From JBDKGV01 sp039798005 (GTDB lineage: Bacteria > Fibrobacterota > Fibrobacteria > UBA5070): DNA of 24,598 nucleotides. The translations under genes were made by a program, and so were the position numbers. Each line of letters starts with the position of its first letter. Within the stretch, counting starts at the first letter, position 1. This document shows, in pieces, positions 1 to 9,164 of the stretch. The stretch is taken from positions 1-24,598 of the forward strand of contig JBDKGV010000014.1 of NCBI GenBank assembly GCA_039798005.1. Reading direction: 5' to 3'. A model generated the notes under the pieces. The model was not told where the DNA came from and did not search any database. It saw only the letters and a program-made list of their open reading frames with translations.

Positions 1-573
1 TCCGACGGCGACGGCGCACACGCACGACAGGCCTTTCCATTCCATGTCCAGCATGCCGTCCCATGCATCGATCTGGATGGCTTCGATGGGGCAGGTGTCG
101 ATGCCGCGCTGCGCTGCGGCCCACAGCAGCGATCCCAGGGCGATGTAGGATTGACGGGCCTGCCAGCAGCGGCGCTGGAGCGGAGTGTACGCGTGGAGCA
201 CGCGGTCGAGCACCTTGGACCGGTAGATCGCCAAGGCCTCCTCGGGCAGGCCGCGCACGGTGCGCAGGCGTTCGAGGTGTTCTTCCAGTTCGCTCTCGCC
301 GAACTCGTTCATGACGGCAAGGACCAGCAGGCGATCGGCATCGGTGACTTGGGGCTGGTCATGGGCGGCTTCACGCAATCGCTGGCGCAACAATGCGCCC
401 CGCACCTCGACGATGCGGTAGGGCTGCAGCCCGTAGGAGCTGGGTACCAAGGCGAGGGATTGGCGCAGGAATTCCCAATCGGCATCATTGATCTTCAAGG
501 CGGGATCGAAGCGCTTCACGGCGGCCCGACGGGACCACGCCTCAAGAAGGGAAGAACAGCTCGGGAAGTCCAT
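1..573 (-). CDS. Nitroreductase-family NAD(P)H oxidoreductase (C-terminus cut by window edge)
   Basis: The 191 visible codons read as an FMN-dependent nitroreductase of the NfsB type, a soluble flavoenzyme that reduces nitro compounds or quinones with NAD(P)H. The N-terminus has the family's FMN-binding arginine cluster (RRAAVKRFDP, about residues 15-24). The segment SSYGLQPYRIVEV follows near residue 45. Further on is the helix ARQSYIALGSLLWAAAQRG with the downstream CPIEAI motif, which in this family lines the flavin site. The family is about 200-220 residues long, so roughly 10-25 C-terminal residues lie outside the window. The start ATG at 573 has no clear Shine-Dalgarno, but a TACAAT hexamer sits six bases upstream. 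It lies 53 bases downstream of the glgX stop on the same strand and could be read with glgBX or from its own promoter. The substrate cannot be told from sequence. Confidence 0.85.
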   Translation of the reverse strand, partial: MDFPSCSSLLEAWSRRAAVKRFDPALKINDADWEFLRQSLALVPSSYGLQPYRIVEVRGALLRQRLREAAHDQPQVTDADRLLVLAVMNEFGESELEEHLERLRTVRGLPEEALAIYRSKVLDRVLHAYTPLQRRCWQARQSYIALGSLLWAAAQRGIDTCPIEAIQIDAWDGMLDMEWKGLSCVCAVAVG

Positions 574-579
574 CCTTTG

Positions 580-585
580 ATTGTA
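580..585 (-). promoter_or_regulatory. TACAAT -10-like element six bases before the nitroreductase start
   Basis: On the minus strand TACAAT (five of six matches to TATAAT) ends six bases before the ATG at 573. Transcription starting about seven bases downstream would begin at or next to the start codon, giving a leaderless mRNA. No convincing -35 hexamer is visible at 16-18 bp, so the call rests on the -10 match and its repeated placement before other genes here. Confidence 0.4.
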
Positions 586-626
586 GCAATTTCCATGAGG
601 TGGATCCGCGGCGATCCACGTTGGCT

Positions 627-2602
<1,976 letters not shown>

Positions 2603-2606
<4 letters not shown>

Positions 2607-4540
2607 GCGCCGGGTTCTTTGCGGTCGGGGAAGATGGGCTTGAAGACCACGGCGGAGAGCGGTGGCAGTGTCAGTTCCAGGGAGTGGGGAAGGCCCTGCC
2701 ACCACGTGTCAGAAGCCTGCACACCGCCGCAGTTGCCCATGCCCGAGCCGCCGTAGACGGATGCGTCGGAGTTGAGCCTCTCCTGCCAGAACCCGCCGAA
2801 GGGCACGCCCACGCGGTACCCCATGCGGGGGGACGGCGTGTAGTTGAAGACCCAAAGGAGGGTGTCCTCGGGGTTCTTGCCGCGACGCAGGAAGCTCACG
2901 ACGCTCTGCTCGGTATCGGTGCAATCCACCCAGGCGAAGCCTTCCGGGGCGCAGTCGAGCTGGTGCATGGCGGGCTCGGAAACGTAGAGGCGATTGAGGT
3001 CGCCCACCCAGTTCTGCACGCCGCGGTGGGTCGGGAAGTCCTCCAGATGCCAGTCCAGGCTGCGGCATTCGTTCCACTCGGTCCACTGGCCGAACTCCCC
3101 GCCCATGAACAGGAGCTTCTTGCCCTGGTTGCCCCACTGGTTGGCGTAGAGCAGGCGCAGGTTGGCGAATTTCTGCCACCAGTCGCCCGGCATCTTGGTC
3201 AAGAGCGATCCCTTGAGATGCACCACTTCGTCGTGCGAGAGCGGGAGCGTGAAGTTCTCGCTGTTGGAGTAGAGCATGCGGAAGGTGAGGTGGTCGTGAT
3301 GCCACTTGCGGTGGATGGGGTCGCGCTCGGCGTAGGCCAGCGTGTCGTGCATCCAGCCCATGTCCCACTTGTAGGTGAAGCCAAGTCCGCCCACGTAGGT
3401 GGGGCGCGAGACGCCCGGCCAAGCGGTGGATTCCTCGGCGACCGTGAAGGTGCCGGGGAACTGGGCGTGGACCTTCTCGTTGAGGGTGCGCAGGAAGTTG
3501 ATCGCCTCGATGTTCTCGCGACCACCGTACTGGTTCGGGACCCACTCGTCGGCTTCGCGGGAGTAGTCGAGGTAGAGCATGGAGGCCACGGCGTCCACGC
3601 GCAGTCCGTCGATGTGGTACTCCGAGAGCCAGAAGAGCGCATTGGAGATGAGGAAGTTCTTCACCTCGTTGCGGCCGAAGTTGAAGATGTAGGTGCCCCA
3701 GTCCTTGTGCTCGCCTTGGCGCGGGTCGGCGTGCTCATACAGGTGGGTGCCGTCGAAGAAGGCAAGGCCCGGGAAATCCTTGGGGAAGTGGGCCGGGACC
3801 CAGTCCAGAAGGATGCCGATGCCGGCCTTGTGGAGCTCGTCGACGAAGAACTTGAAGTCGGTGGGTTCACCGAAGCGGCTGGTGGGCGCGAAGTAGCCGA
3901 TGCCCTGGTAGCCCCACGAGCCGTCGAACGGGTGCTCGGCCACCGGCATCAGCTCGACATGGGTGAAGCCGGTGCGCTTGATGTACTCCACGAGGTCGCG
4001 GGCGATCTCGCGGTAGGTGAGGTAGCGCTCGGGGTTGGACGGGTCGCGGCGCCAGGAGCCCAGGTGCATCTCGTAGACCGAGATGGGGGCGTTCAGGGCG
4101 TGGCGCTTGGTGCGGGACTCGATCCAGTCCTGGTCGTTCCAGTCGTAGGCGAGGTCGGCGATGCGCGAGGCCGTGCCGGGGCGCACTTCCATCCACGATC
4201 CGTAGGGGTCGCATTTTTCGACCCAGTAGTTGTCCACCTGGGACACGATGTGGAACTTGTAGGACTGCCCGACCTGGGCGCCGGCGACGAAGCACTGCCA
4301 CACGCCGCTGGCATTGAGGCGCTGCATCAGATGCGCGTCGGGATTCCATCCGTTGAACTCGCCCACGACCGCGATGCGGCTGGCGTTGGGGGCCCACAGG
4401 GCGAAGGCCACGCCCTCGACGCCTTCGTGGATGGCAAGGTGCGCGCCCATGTGTTCCCAAGTGCGGTCGTGACTGCCTTCATGGAACAGATGAAGGTCGA
4501 ACTCGGTCCAGAGGGGATAAGTCTTGCGTGTCGTGGTCAA
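2603..4540 (-). CDS. glgB: 1,4-alpha-glucan branching enzyme GlgB
   Basis: GlgB cuts an alpha-1,4 chain and rejoins it through an alpha-1,6 link, creating glycogen branches in the cytosol. The 645-residue product has a CBM48 domain (GVAFALWAPNASRIAVVGEFN, first part near residue 43) followed by the GH13 barrel. Key motifs are DWVPAHFPKD (about 246), GLRVDAVASM with the nucleophile Asp near 316, VAEEST with the catalytic Glu near 369, and LSHDEVVH with Asp near 437. Length is normal for the short form that lacks the extra N1 domain. The start is a TTG at 4540, chosen because GGAGG sits five bases upstream. The in-frame TTG at 4552 has no ribosome-binding site and is less likely. It is the first gene of glgB-glgX; the 140 bases upstream hold no promoter I could recognise with confidence. 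Confidence 0.95.
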
Positions 4541-4682
4541 TGGGGCCTCCAATAGCCTTAGGGTCGCTTTGTGTGGTCTGGTCCTGCAATCCGCGGGGAC
4601 TGCGGAGAGGGACGACGACCACGTTCAATTCGCTGTGATCAAGTTAACCCCAAATAGCGGGGAAGCAGGACTTTCGCGAAGC

Positions 4683-4716
4683 AAAAGGCCGTCCCCGGAG
4701 ATGTCCGGAAACGGCC
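4683..4716 (-). terminator. Rho-independent terminator of the flagellin gene
   Basis: On the minus strand GGCCGT pairs with ACGGCC. The bases between also pair (CCGGA with TCCGG plus two T-G wobbles), giving a 13-bp stem with a CATC loop, followed directly by TTTT. It begins 24 bases after the flagellin stop codon. The U-tract is short, but the stem is long and well placed. Confidence 0.8.
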
Positions 4717-4740
4717 CGTGCTTTTCTGAAAGAGCTTCAG

Positions 4741-5565
4741 CTATCTCAAGAGGCCCAAGACCCCGGAGGGGAGCTGGTTGGCTTGGGAGAGCATGCTCGT
4801 CGAGGATTGGGACAGGATCTGGTTGCGCGAGAATCGGGTCGACTCGGTCGCGAAATCCACATCGCGGATGCGGCTTTCGGCATCCGACAGGTTGGAAACC
4901 ATGTTGCCCAAGTTGGTGATGGTCTTGTCCATCCGGTTCATCACCGAACCGATGTTCGAGCGCAGGCCCAGCACCGAGTTCAGGGCCTGGTCGATGGACT
5001 CGACGGCATCGGCCGCGTCGTCTTGGGTGGATACGTTGCCGACAACCGACTCATCGCCGTAGCTTGCCAGATCCGCCGTGGAGAACGAGATCGAGGACGA
5101 TCCGTCCGTGCCGGTGCCGGAGGCGCTGACCTGGAAGGAGAATTCCACGGATCCGCTCAACAGTTGCACGCCATTGTAACTGGTCGCGCTGCTGATGCGG
5201 CTGATCTCCGAGGTGAGTTGCTCGTACTCCTGCTGGATGTAGCCTCGATCCGTGTCGCTGTAGGTTCCGTTGGCGGACTGCAGCGCCAGTTCCCGCATTC
5301 TCTGCAGGGAGTTGACCACCTCCTGCGCTCCGGATTCTGCGATCTGGAGCATGGCGGTGGCATCATCCGAGTTGCGTTGAGCCATTTGTGAGCCTCGTAT
5401 CTGTGAGCGCAAGCCTTCCGACACGGAAAGACCCGCCGCATCGTCCGATGCGCGGTTGATGCGAAGGCCTGTAGAGAGTTTCTCCAGGCTCTTTGCCATC
5501 ATACGGCCGTTTCCGTCCATTTGATTCTGGGTATTTATCGCATTCACATTGTTGTAGATGCGCAT
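4741..5565 (-). CDS. fliC: Flagellin
   Basis: This is the filament subunit of the flagellum, exported by the flagellar type III system and polymerised outside the cell. The 274-residue protein has the conserved N-terminal D0/D1 part (MRIYNNVNAI, then LEKLSTGLRINRASDDAAGL and SQIRGSQMAQRNSDDATAML, to about residue 140). The C-terminal D1/D0 part (SRIRDVDFATESTRFSRNQIL, then ANQLPSGVLGLLR) ends the protein. The variable middle is only about 50 residues, so the filament surface is minimal. The start at 5565 is fixed by GGAGGA four bases upstream and by the universal N-terminus. The frame remains open further upstream, but that is untranslated leader containing the promoter. No hook, cap or chaperone gene lies nearby; it stands as a monocistron between its own sigma-28 promoter and terminator. 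Confidence 0.96.
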   Translation of the reverse strand: MRIYNNVNAINTQNQMDGNGRMMAKSLEKLSTGLRINRASDDAAGLSVSEGLRSQIRGSQMAQRNSDDATAMLQIAESGAQEVVNSLQRMRELALQSANGTYSDTDRGYIQQEYEQLTSEISRISSATSYNGVQLLSGSVEFSFQVSASGTGTDGSSSISFSTADLASYGDESVVGNVSTQDDAADAVESIDQALNSVLGLRSNIGSVMNRMDKTITNLGNMVSNLSDAESRIRDVDFATESTRFSRNQILSQSSTSMLSQANQLPSGVLGLLR

Positions 5566-5651
5566 GGTTCCTCCTTGATGGTTCACGACAACGACGAGCG
5601 TCCCTGCCCGGCGTCCGGGAGAGTCGGCGCGGCCGAGATCTCCCAAATCCA

Positions 5652-5678
5652 TTATCGGCAAGCAAACTGGGGACTTTA
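5652..5678 (-). promoter_or_regulatory. Sigma-28 (FliA) promoter of the flagellin gene
   Basis: On the minus strand the sequence reads TAAAGTCC, eleven bases, then GCCGATAA. The classical sigma-28 consensus is TAAAGTTT-N11-GCCGATAA, so the -10 box is perfect and the -35 differs only in the last two bases, with exact spacing. The predicted start near 5645 leaves a leader of about 80 bases before the flagellin ATG. Confidence 0.93.
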
Positions 5679-5768
5679 GCGATTTTTTCAAAAATCTTTC
5701 GGGGCCCGATTTTGCCATCCTCCAAGGCCCCACGGCACGCCGCCGCCATGGATGCCGAGCTTGGTGTG

Positions 5769-5797
5769 CGCAAGTCGTTGGCGGGTGGCGACTTGCG
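5769..5797. repeat. Perfect 9-bp inverted repeat upstream of the flagellin promoter
   Basis: CGCAAGTCG and CGACTTGCG flank an 11-base spacer. It lies about 90 bp upstream of the sigma-28 -35 box, in the non-coding stretch 5679-5919 between the divergent flagellin and folK genes. No T-run follows on either strand, so it is not an obvious terminator; a protein-binding site is possible. I see nothing else recognisable in that stretch. Confidence 0.5.
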
Positions 5798-5919
5798 TGA
5801 ATTTGACCCAAGTGGGTTTGAAGGAGATCCCGTCGTTGCGAAACCAGGGCACGGGGGAGATGGCATGCCGACCTGATGGTGGTGTCGGGCGGGCGACTGA
5901 TTTTTTGGCGCAATTTTCC

Positions 5920-5936
5920 TTGCCAAGCATTGGCAA
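5920..5936. promoter_or_regulatory. Operator-like palindrome upstream of folK
   Basis: TTGCCAAGCATTGGCAA is a perfect 7-bp inverted repeat with a 3-base centre. Its right arm contains TTGGCA, which could act as a -35 for the TACATT element at 5956, although the 20-bp spacing is long. Position and symmetry suggest a repressor or activator site, but I cannot name the regulator. Confidence 0.45.
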
Positions 5937-5955
5937 AAAGGCGGCGGGACATTGT

Positions 5956-5961
5956 TACATT
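5956..5961 (+). promoter_or_regulatory. TACATT -10-like element before folK
   Basis: TACATT ends eight bases before the folK ATG, and no Shine-Dalgarno lies between them. This is consistent with a leaderless transcript. The same hexamer occurs seven bases before slyX. Confidence 0.4.
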
Positions 5962-5969
5962 GCTGTGAC

Positions 5970-6494
5970 ATGAGCATTTGCAGTCCGGTGCGGATCTATG
6001 CGGCCTTGGGTAGCAACATGGGAGATCGGTCGGACGCCCTGCGCAGGGCTCGGAACTGGCTCTCCCGCATTGCGGTCGGCGAAGGGCTTCAGGCGAGTCC
6101 GGTCTACGAGACCTTGCCGGTCGGTCCTGGCATCCAGGACTGCTACCTCAATCAGGTGGTTTCCTTCGAGACCATGCTCAGTGCCGAAGCCTTGCTCCTG
6201 TTCTTCAAGGAAGTCGAGTGCTGGCTCGGACGTCGCGCCCGTCCGCGCTTCCATTCCCGCGAGATCGACATCGATGTGCTCTTCTACGGCAACGAGGCGG
6301 TCGACACCCCGGAGCTGACGGTTCCGCACCAGCGTTGGGCCGAGCGCTCCTTCGTCCTTGTGCCCCTCTTGGATCTTTCCCCCGACTTCCATTGTCCGCT
6401 GACCGGCCGTGCCGCCCGCGAACTGCTGTTGGAAGGTTGCCCGGCGTGGGAATCCGAGGTCTGGTGCTTTCAGACGGACGCCGTCCTTGTCTGA
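5970..6494 (+). CDS. folK: HPPK: 2-amino-4-hydroxy-6-hydroxymethyldihydropteridine pyrophosphokinase
   Basis: FolK transfers pyrophosphate from ATP to 6-hydroxymethyl-7,8-dihydropterin in folate synthesis. The 174-residue protein shows the N-terminal ALGSNMGDR motif (about residue 10) and ASPVYETLPVG (about 45). The ATP/Mg site follows in RPRFHSREIDIDVLFYGN, whose DxD aspartates bind two magnesium ions. Next comes VPHQRWAERSFVLVPLLDL (about 112-130). Length fits the family. I chose the ATG at 5970; a TTG at 5952 is in frame but would add only six residues and overlaps the -10-like element. There is no Shine-Dalgarno. The stop overlaps the likely panC start by eight bases, so the two genes form one unit. 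Confidence 0.94.
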   Translation: MSICSPVRIYAALGSNMGDRSDALRRARNWLSRIAVGEGLQASPVYETLPVGPGIQDCYLNQVVSFETMLSAEALLLFFKEVECWLGRRARPRFHSREIDIDVLFYGNEAVDTPELTVPHQRWAERSFVLVPLLDLSPDFHCPLTGRAARELLLEGCPAWESEVWCFQTDAVLV

Positions 6495-7356
6495 ACCGTT
6501 GGTGTTCCGCACGGCGGCAGGGATGCGGGCTTGGAGCCGCACGCAACGCCATGCGGGCAAACGGGTGGGATTCGTACCGACCATGGGCGCGCTGCACGAA
6601 GGCCACGCCTCGCTCCTGCGCGTGGCAGCCAAGCAAACCGATGCGGTGATCCTCTCCATCTTCGTCAACCCCACCCAGTTCGCTCCGGGTGAGGATTTCG
6701 ACAAGTACCCCCGCACATGGGAGTCCGATCTTGAAGTGGCCTCCCGCGAAGGGGTGGCGGCCATCTTCGCTCCCGATTCGAGCTTCTATCCGCAAGGCTA
6801 CCGCACCGAGGTGACGGTGCCGGGCTGGAAGAACCTTTGGGAAGGTGAAGTCAGGCCAGGGCACTTCGATGGCGTGACCAGCGTGGTCACCAAGCTCTTC
6901 CATGCCGTCGAGTGCGACGTGGCGATCTTCGGTCAGAAGGACGCCCAGCAGGCCTTGCTGCTTCGCCGGATGGTGCGCGACTTGGATTTCGGTCTGGAGC
7001 TGGTCGTGGCGCCCATCGTGCGCGAGGCCGACGGGCTGGCCTTGAGTTCCCGCAACCGCTACTTGAGTCCCGAGGATCGCAAGCGCGCCTTGGCCCTTTC
7101 GCGAGCCCTGCTAGCCAGCGTGGTGCGTTGGGAATCGGGCGAACGCTCCCCGCAGGTCCTGCTCGAGGCTGGACGACAGATCCTGTCCAATGACGCACCC
7201 GACAGCATCGACTACTTCTCGCTCCTGTCGCCCGATACGCTGGAATGCCTCGATGACCGCCCTCTTCTCGAGGGCCCGGCCCTGCTCGTCACAGCTGCCC
7301 GCTACGGCGCGACACGCCTCTTGGACAATGCTGCGCTGGGGGATGTCTGGGGATAG
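6487..7356 (+). CDS. panC: Pantothenate synthetase
   Basis: PanC condenses pantoate and beta-alanine with ATP through a pantoyl-adenylate intermediate in the cytosol. Family motifs appear in order: VPTMGALHEGHASL with the HIGH-type ATP signature (about residue 30), FVNPTQFAPGEDFDKYPR (about 60), GHFDGVTSVVTKLF, FGQKDAQQ, and LALSSRNRYLSPEDR with the KMSKS-like loop. Length is 289 residues from the TTG at 6487, or 284 from the GTG at 6502; both fit the usual 280. I prefer 6487 because a GGA lies eight bases upstream and the start is nested in the end of folK, as in a coupled pair. Neither start has a strong ribosome-binding site. No panB or panD lies in the window. Confidence 0.95.
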   Translation: MSEPLVFRTAAGMRAWSRTQRHAGKRVGFVPTMGALHEGHASLLRVAAKQTDAVILSIFVNPTQFAPGEDFDKYPRTWESDLEVASREGVAAIFAPDSSFYPQGYRTEVTVPGWKNLWEGEVRPGHFDGVTSVVTKLFHAVECDVAIFGQKDAQQALLLRRMVRDLDFGLELVVAPIVREADGLALSSRNRYLSPEDRKRALALSRALLASVVRWESGERSPQVLLEAGRQILSNDAPDSIDYFSLLSPDTLECLDDRPLLEGPALLVTAARYGATRLLDNAALGDVWG

Positions 7357-7365
7357 TTGCCGGGA

Positions 7366-7391
7366 TGGGCGCTCTGGATTTGCCGCGCCCA
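7366..7391. repeat. Inverted repeat just after panC
   Basis: TGGGCGC and GCGCCCA form a 7-bp stem around a 12-base loop, starting ten bases after the panC stop. It may help end folK-panC transcription, but no U-tract follows, so I do not call it a terminator. The rest of 7392-7480 shows nothing I recognise. Confidence 0.4.
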
Positions 7392-7480
7392 CCTCACCCT
7401 TTCCCTCCGTGAGTTCAGCCAGCGGAACGCGGCGCGAAGCATTGGAGGACCAGCGCGACCGTCGGGTGTATTTGTGCTCT

Positions 7481-7507
7481 GGTAGCGGACAAAATGATTG
7501 GCGGACA
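7481..7507. repeat. Paired GCGGACA repeats, possible insertion-sequence end remnant
   Basis: GCGGACA occurs at 7485-7491 and again at 7501-7507, each preceded by a similar short context. Spaced short terminal repeats of this kind, TGTCCGC on the other strand, are seen at the ends of IS21-like elements. No transposase gene is present and no matching other end was found, so this is only a hint. It lies at the border of the more AT-rich patch holding the lipoprotein gene. The remaining bases up to 7696 hold no recognisable gene. Confidence 0.25.
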
Positions 7508-7696
7508 TTCGATTCTTCTTGGGGTAGTTGAAGAAGGGACATAGATTTCCTGAGAATCATCCATTCCCGCTAAAGAGGTGCGCATGCATTGTGAATACCC
7601 CCACCGCCCCCATTTCATGCAGAAGAGTTTGCAATTGGCAATGAATCTTCCCTCATCTCTGGGAAGTATCGAGTGGGATGCCGTGGAGGTATTGCC

Positions 7697-8377
7697 ATGA
7701 ACGTACGTCAGCTCTTTTTTGCATTCCTTGCTTTGGTTTCTGGATGCACAGACTTTCCGGATATCGGCCGATCCTCGGAGCCATACATCACCAGGAAATT
7801 GGATCCCAAGGACAGTGTGGCTGTCAGGGCGATTTTGGATGCGAATTCTCTTCATGATTCTGATTGGACGGACGTTGCATACATTTCTGTATTTTCGGAA
7901 AATGATCGGATGATTACGGTGTCGCTGGATTCCAAAGGATTGGATACAATACATGTTCCTGATGGCATTTCATTTGGGTCTGGTAAAGTCATGATTTCAG
8001 CATCATACAATAGCTTGAGAACTTGGCAGATGGAATTGACGAAGATATCCCATTTAATTGATGTTGAGTTGAGTGGGAATGTAATGGATTCGGGTGTCTT
8101 GAATATTGGATCTGGGATCGCTGCAGTTTCTGCAGTGAATTGTACTCGTTGTGGTATTCGGAAAGTGAATTTCACCAATAGTTCGCTTGCTGCGTTGCGG
8201 GAAATGAATTTGAACGGGAATGAGATGATCGATTTTCCTGAGTTTGCATTCTCAAATGCTGCATTAAAGGTGTCAGTTCGGGGCAACAGCATTTGCAGTC
8301 CTTCACCAGCGCTCGACGCCTTCTTGCAACGCTACGATCGCGACTGGCGGAAGAACCAAGTGTGTACGTCACCGTGA
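7697..8377 (+). CDS. Leucine-rich-repeat-like lipoprotein, function unknown
   Basis: The 226-residue product begins with a lipoprotein signal peptide, MNVRQLFFAFLALVSGC, so Cys17 would be lipidated. The residue after it is Thr rather than Asp, favouring the outer membrane. From about residue 110 the sequence has LRR-like spacing (LIDVELSGN, then IRKVNFTNSSLAALREMNLNGNEM). The tail SICSPSPALDAFLQRYDRDWRKNQVC resembles a cap region. The start at 7697 is supported by GGAGG seven bases upstream; an earlier ATG at 7673 would spoil the signal peptide. Base composition is clearly more AT-rich than in the neighbouring genes, suggesting acquisition or relaxed selection. A surface adhesion or protein-binding role would fit LRRs but is inference. 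Confidence 0.75.
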   Translation: MNVRQLFFAFLALVSGCTDFPDIGRSSEPYITRKLDPKDSVAVRAILDANSLHDSDWTDVAYISVFSENDRMITVSLDSKGLDTIHVPDGISFGSGKVMISASYNSLRTWQMELTKISHLIDVELSGNVMDSGVLNIGSGIAAVSAVNCTRCGIRKVNFTNSSLAALREMNLNGNEMIDFPEFAFSNAALKVSVRGNSICSPSPALDAFLQRYDRDWRKNQVCTSP

Positions 8378-8383
8378 CTGACG

Positions 8384-8482
8384 ATGACTGATTCCTATCT
8401 GCTGCGCGCCAAGGCCGGTCGTGGAATCGGGGTGCTGCGCGACGAGGCGGGGAATGCCTACAGGGTCATGACGGGACTCTAG
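8384..8482 (+). CDS. Short 32-codon open frame after the lipoprotein gene; possible gene remnant
   Basis: An ATG six bases after the lipoprotein stop opens a frame ending at TAG 8480-8482, in the same phase as the lipoprotein gene. The product (ending GVLRDEAGNAYRVMTGL) has the GC-rich codon use of the chromosome, unlike the AT-rich gene before it. It could be a small protein or the C-terminal remnant of an older gene interrupted by the lipoprotein gene. No ribosome-binding site is evident, and its last bases overlap the stop codon of the converging membrane gene. Confidence 0.25.
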   Translation: MTDSYLLRAKAGRGIGVLRDEAGNAYRVMTGL

Positions 8483-9108
8483 CGGTCCGGTGTGTCGGAG
8501 AGCGATGACGTGTCGCTTCGCTCCCTGGGGTGGATTGCCGTGGCTCCGTCGAAAAGGCGGCCGAGTCCTCCGGTGATCCATCGCACGTCCAAGGTGTCGC
8601 CCGGCGCGACCTGAAGGCGGATGGCCTCGGGAAGCGCGCAGGTCTTGGTCTCGACTTCGGTTCCAAGGGAACGGAAGCGCACCGGATGTCGACAGCCTCG
8701 ATCCAGGCTTGGTGCATCGAGGTTGGTCACGATCACCTTGCTGCGATGGATGGTGCCTCCCCATTCCAGCGTGAGCCAGGCCAGAGCCGGGGGAATGGAA
8801 AACCCCAGGAACGAAGCGCTGACGGCATAGAGGAGTGCGGTGGGCCAAGCCAGACGCCATGGTTTCTCTCGTGTGAGGCGGTTGCGTTTCCAGGAGCGAT
8901 GCACGAACGCCAGGAATATCGCAACGACGCTGCCCCAGCGCAGATTCAGGAGCAGGCTGGAGGGGACTTCGGACTGATCCAGGCCGCTGATCCTGGCAAA
9001 GCCGCCCATCAACAAGATCCCTCCGCCGATCAGCCAAGGGAGCCATTCTCGCAATCGTTCTTCGAAGGAGGGTGAGGGGACGATCTTTTTCGAGCGGGAA
9101 CGTGGCAA
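8479..9108 (-). CDS. Three-helix membrane protein with a soluble C-terminal domain, function unknown
   Basis: I do not recognise the family. The 209-residue protein starts with a basic, soluble N-terminus (PRSRSKKIV). Three hydrophobic segments follow at about residues 23-42 (WLPWLIGGGILLMGGFA), 50-70 (LLLNLRWGSVVAIFLAFV) and 82-108 (TALLYAVSASFLGFSIPPAL). The final 100 residues are polar, contain two cysteines and look beta-rich (IRLQVAPGDTLDVRWI), and probably lie on one side of the inner membrane. The start is the TTG at 9108, set by AAAGGAG six bases upstream. It is the last gene of the flippase-DoxX operon, 56 bases after the doxX stop. Its stop overlaps the end of a short frame on the other strand. 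Confidence 0.7.
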   Translation of the reverse strand: MPRSRSKKIVPSPSFEERLREWLPWLIGGGILLMGGFARISGLDQSEVPSSLLLNLRWGSVVAIFLAFVHRSWKRNRLTREKPWRLAWPTALLYAVSASFLGFSIPPALAWLTLEWGGTIHRSKVIVTNLDAPSLDRGCRHPVRFRSLGTEVETKTCALPEAIRLQVAPGDTLDVRWITGGLGRLFDGATAIHPRERSDTSSLSDTPDR

Positions 9109-9164
9109 GGCGGACTCCTTTGCCACAAGAATAGCTTGCGGGAATCGGACCGGGTCCAGCTCAG

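Noticed and set aside
4541..4552. TTG at 4552 as the glgB start
   Set aside because: No ribosome-binding site precedes it, whereas GGAGG precedes the TTG at 4540 at ideal spacing and lies downstream of 4552.
5566..5952. A 129-codon N-terminal extension of the flagellin
   Set aside because: The frame is open by chance; it contains the sigma-28 promoter, and flagellins begin at the conserved MRIYNN-like N-terminus, which here has a strong Shine-Dalgarno.
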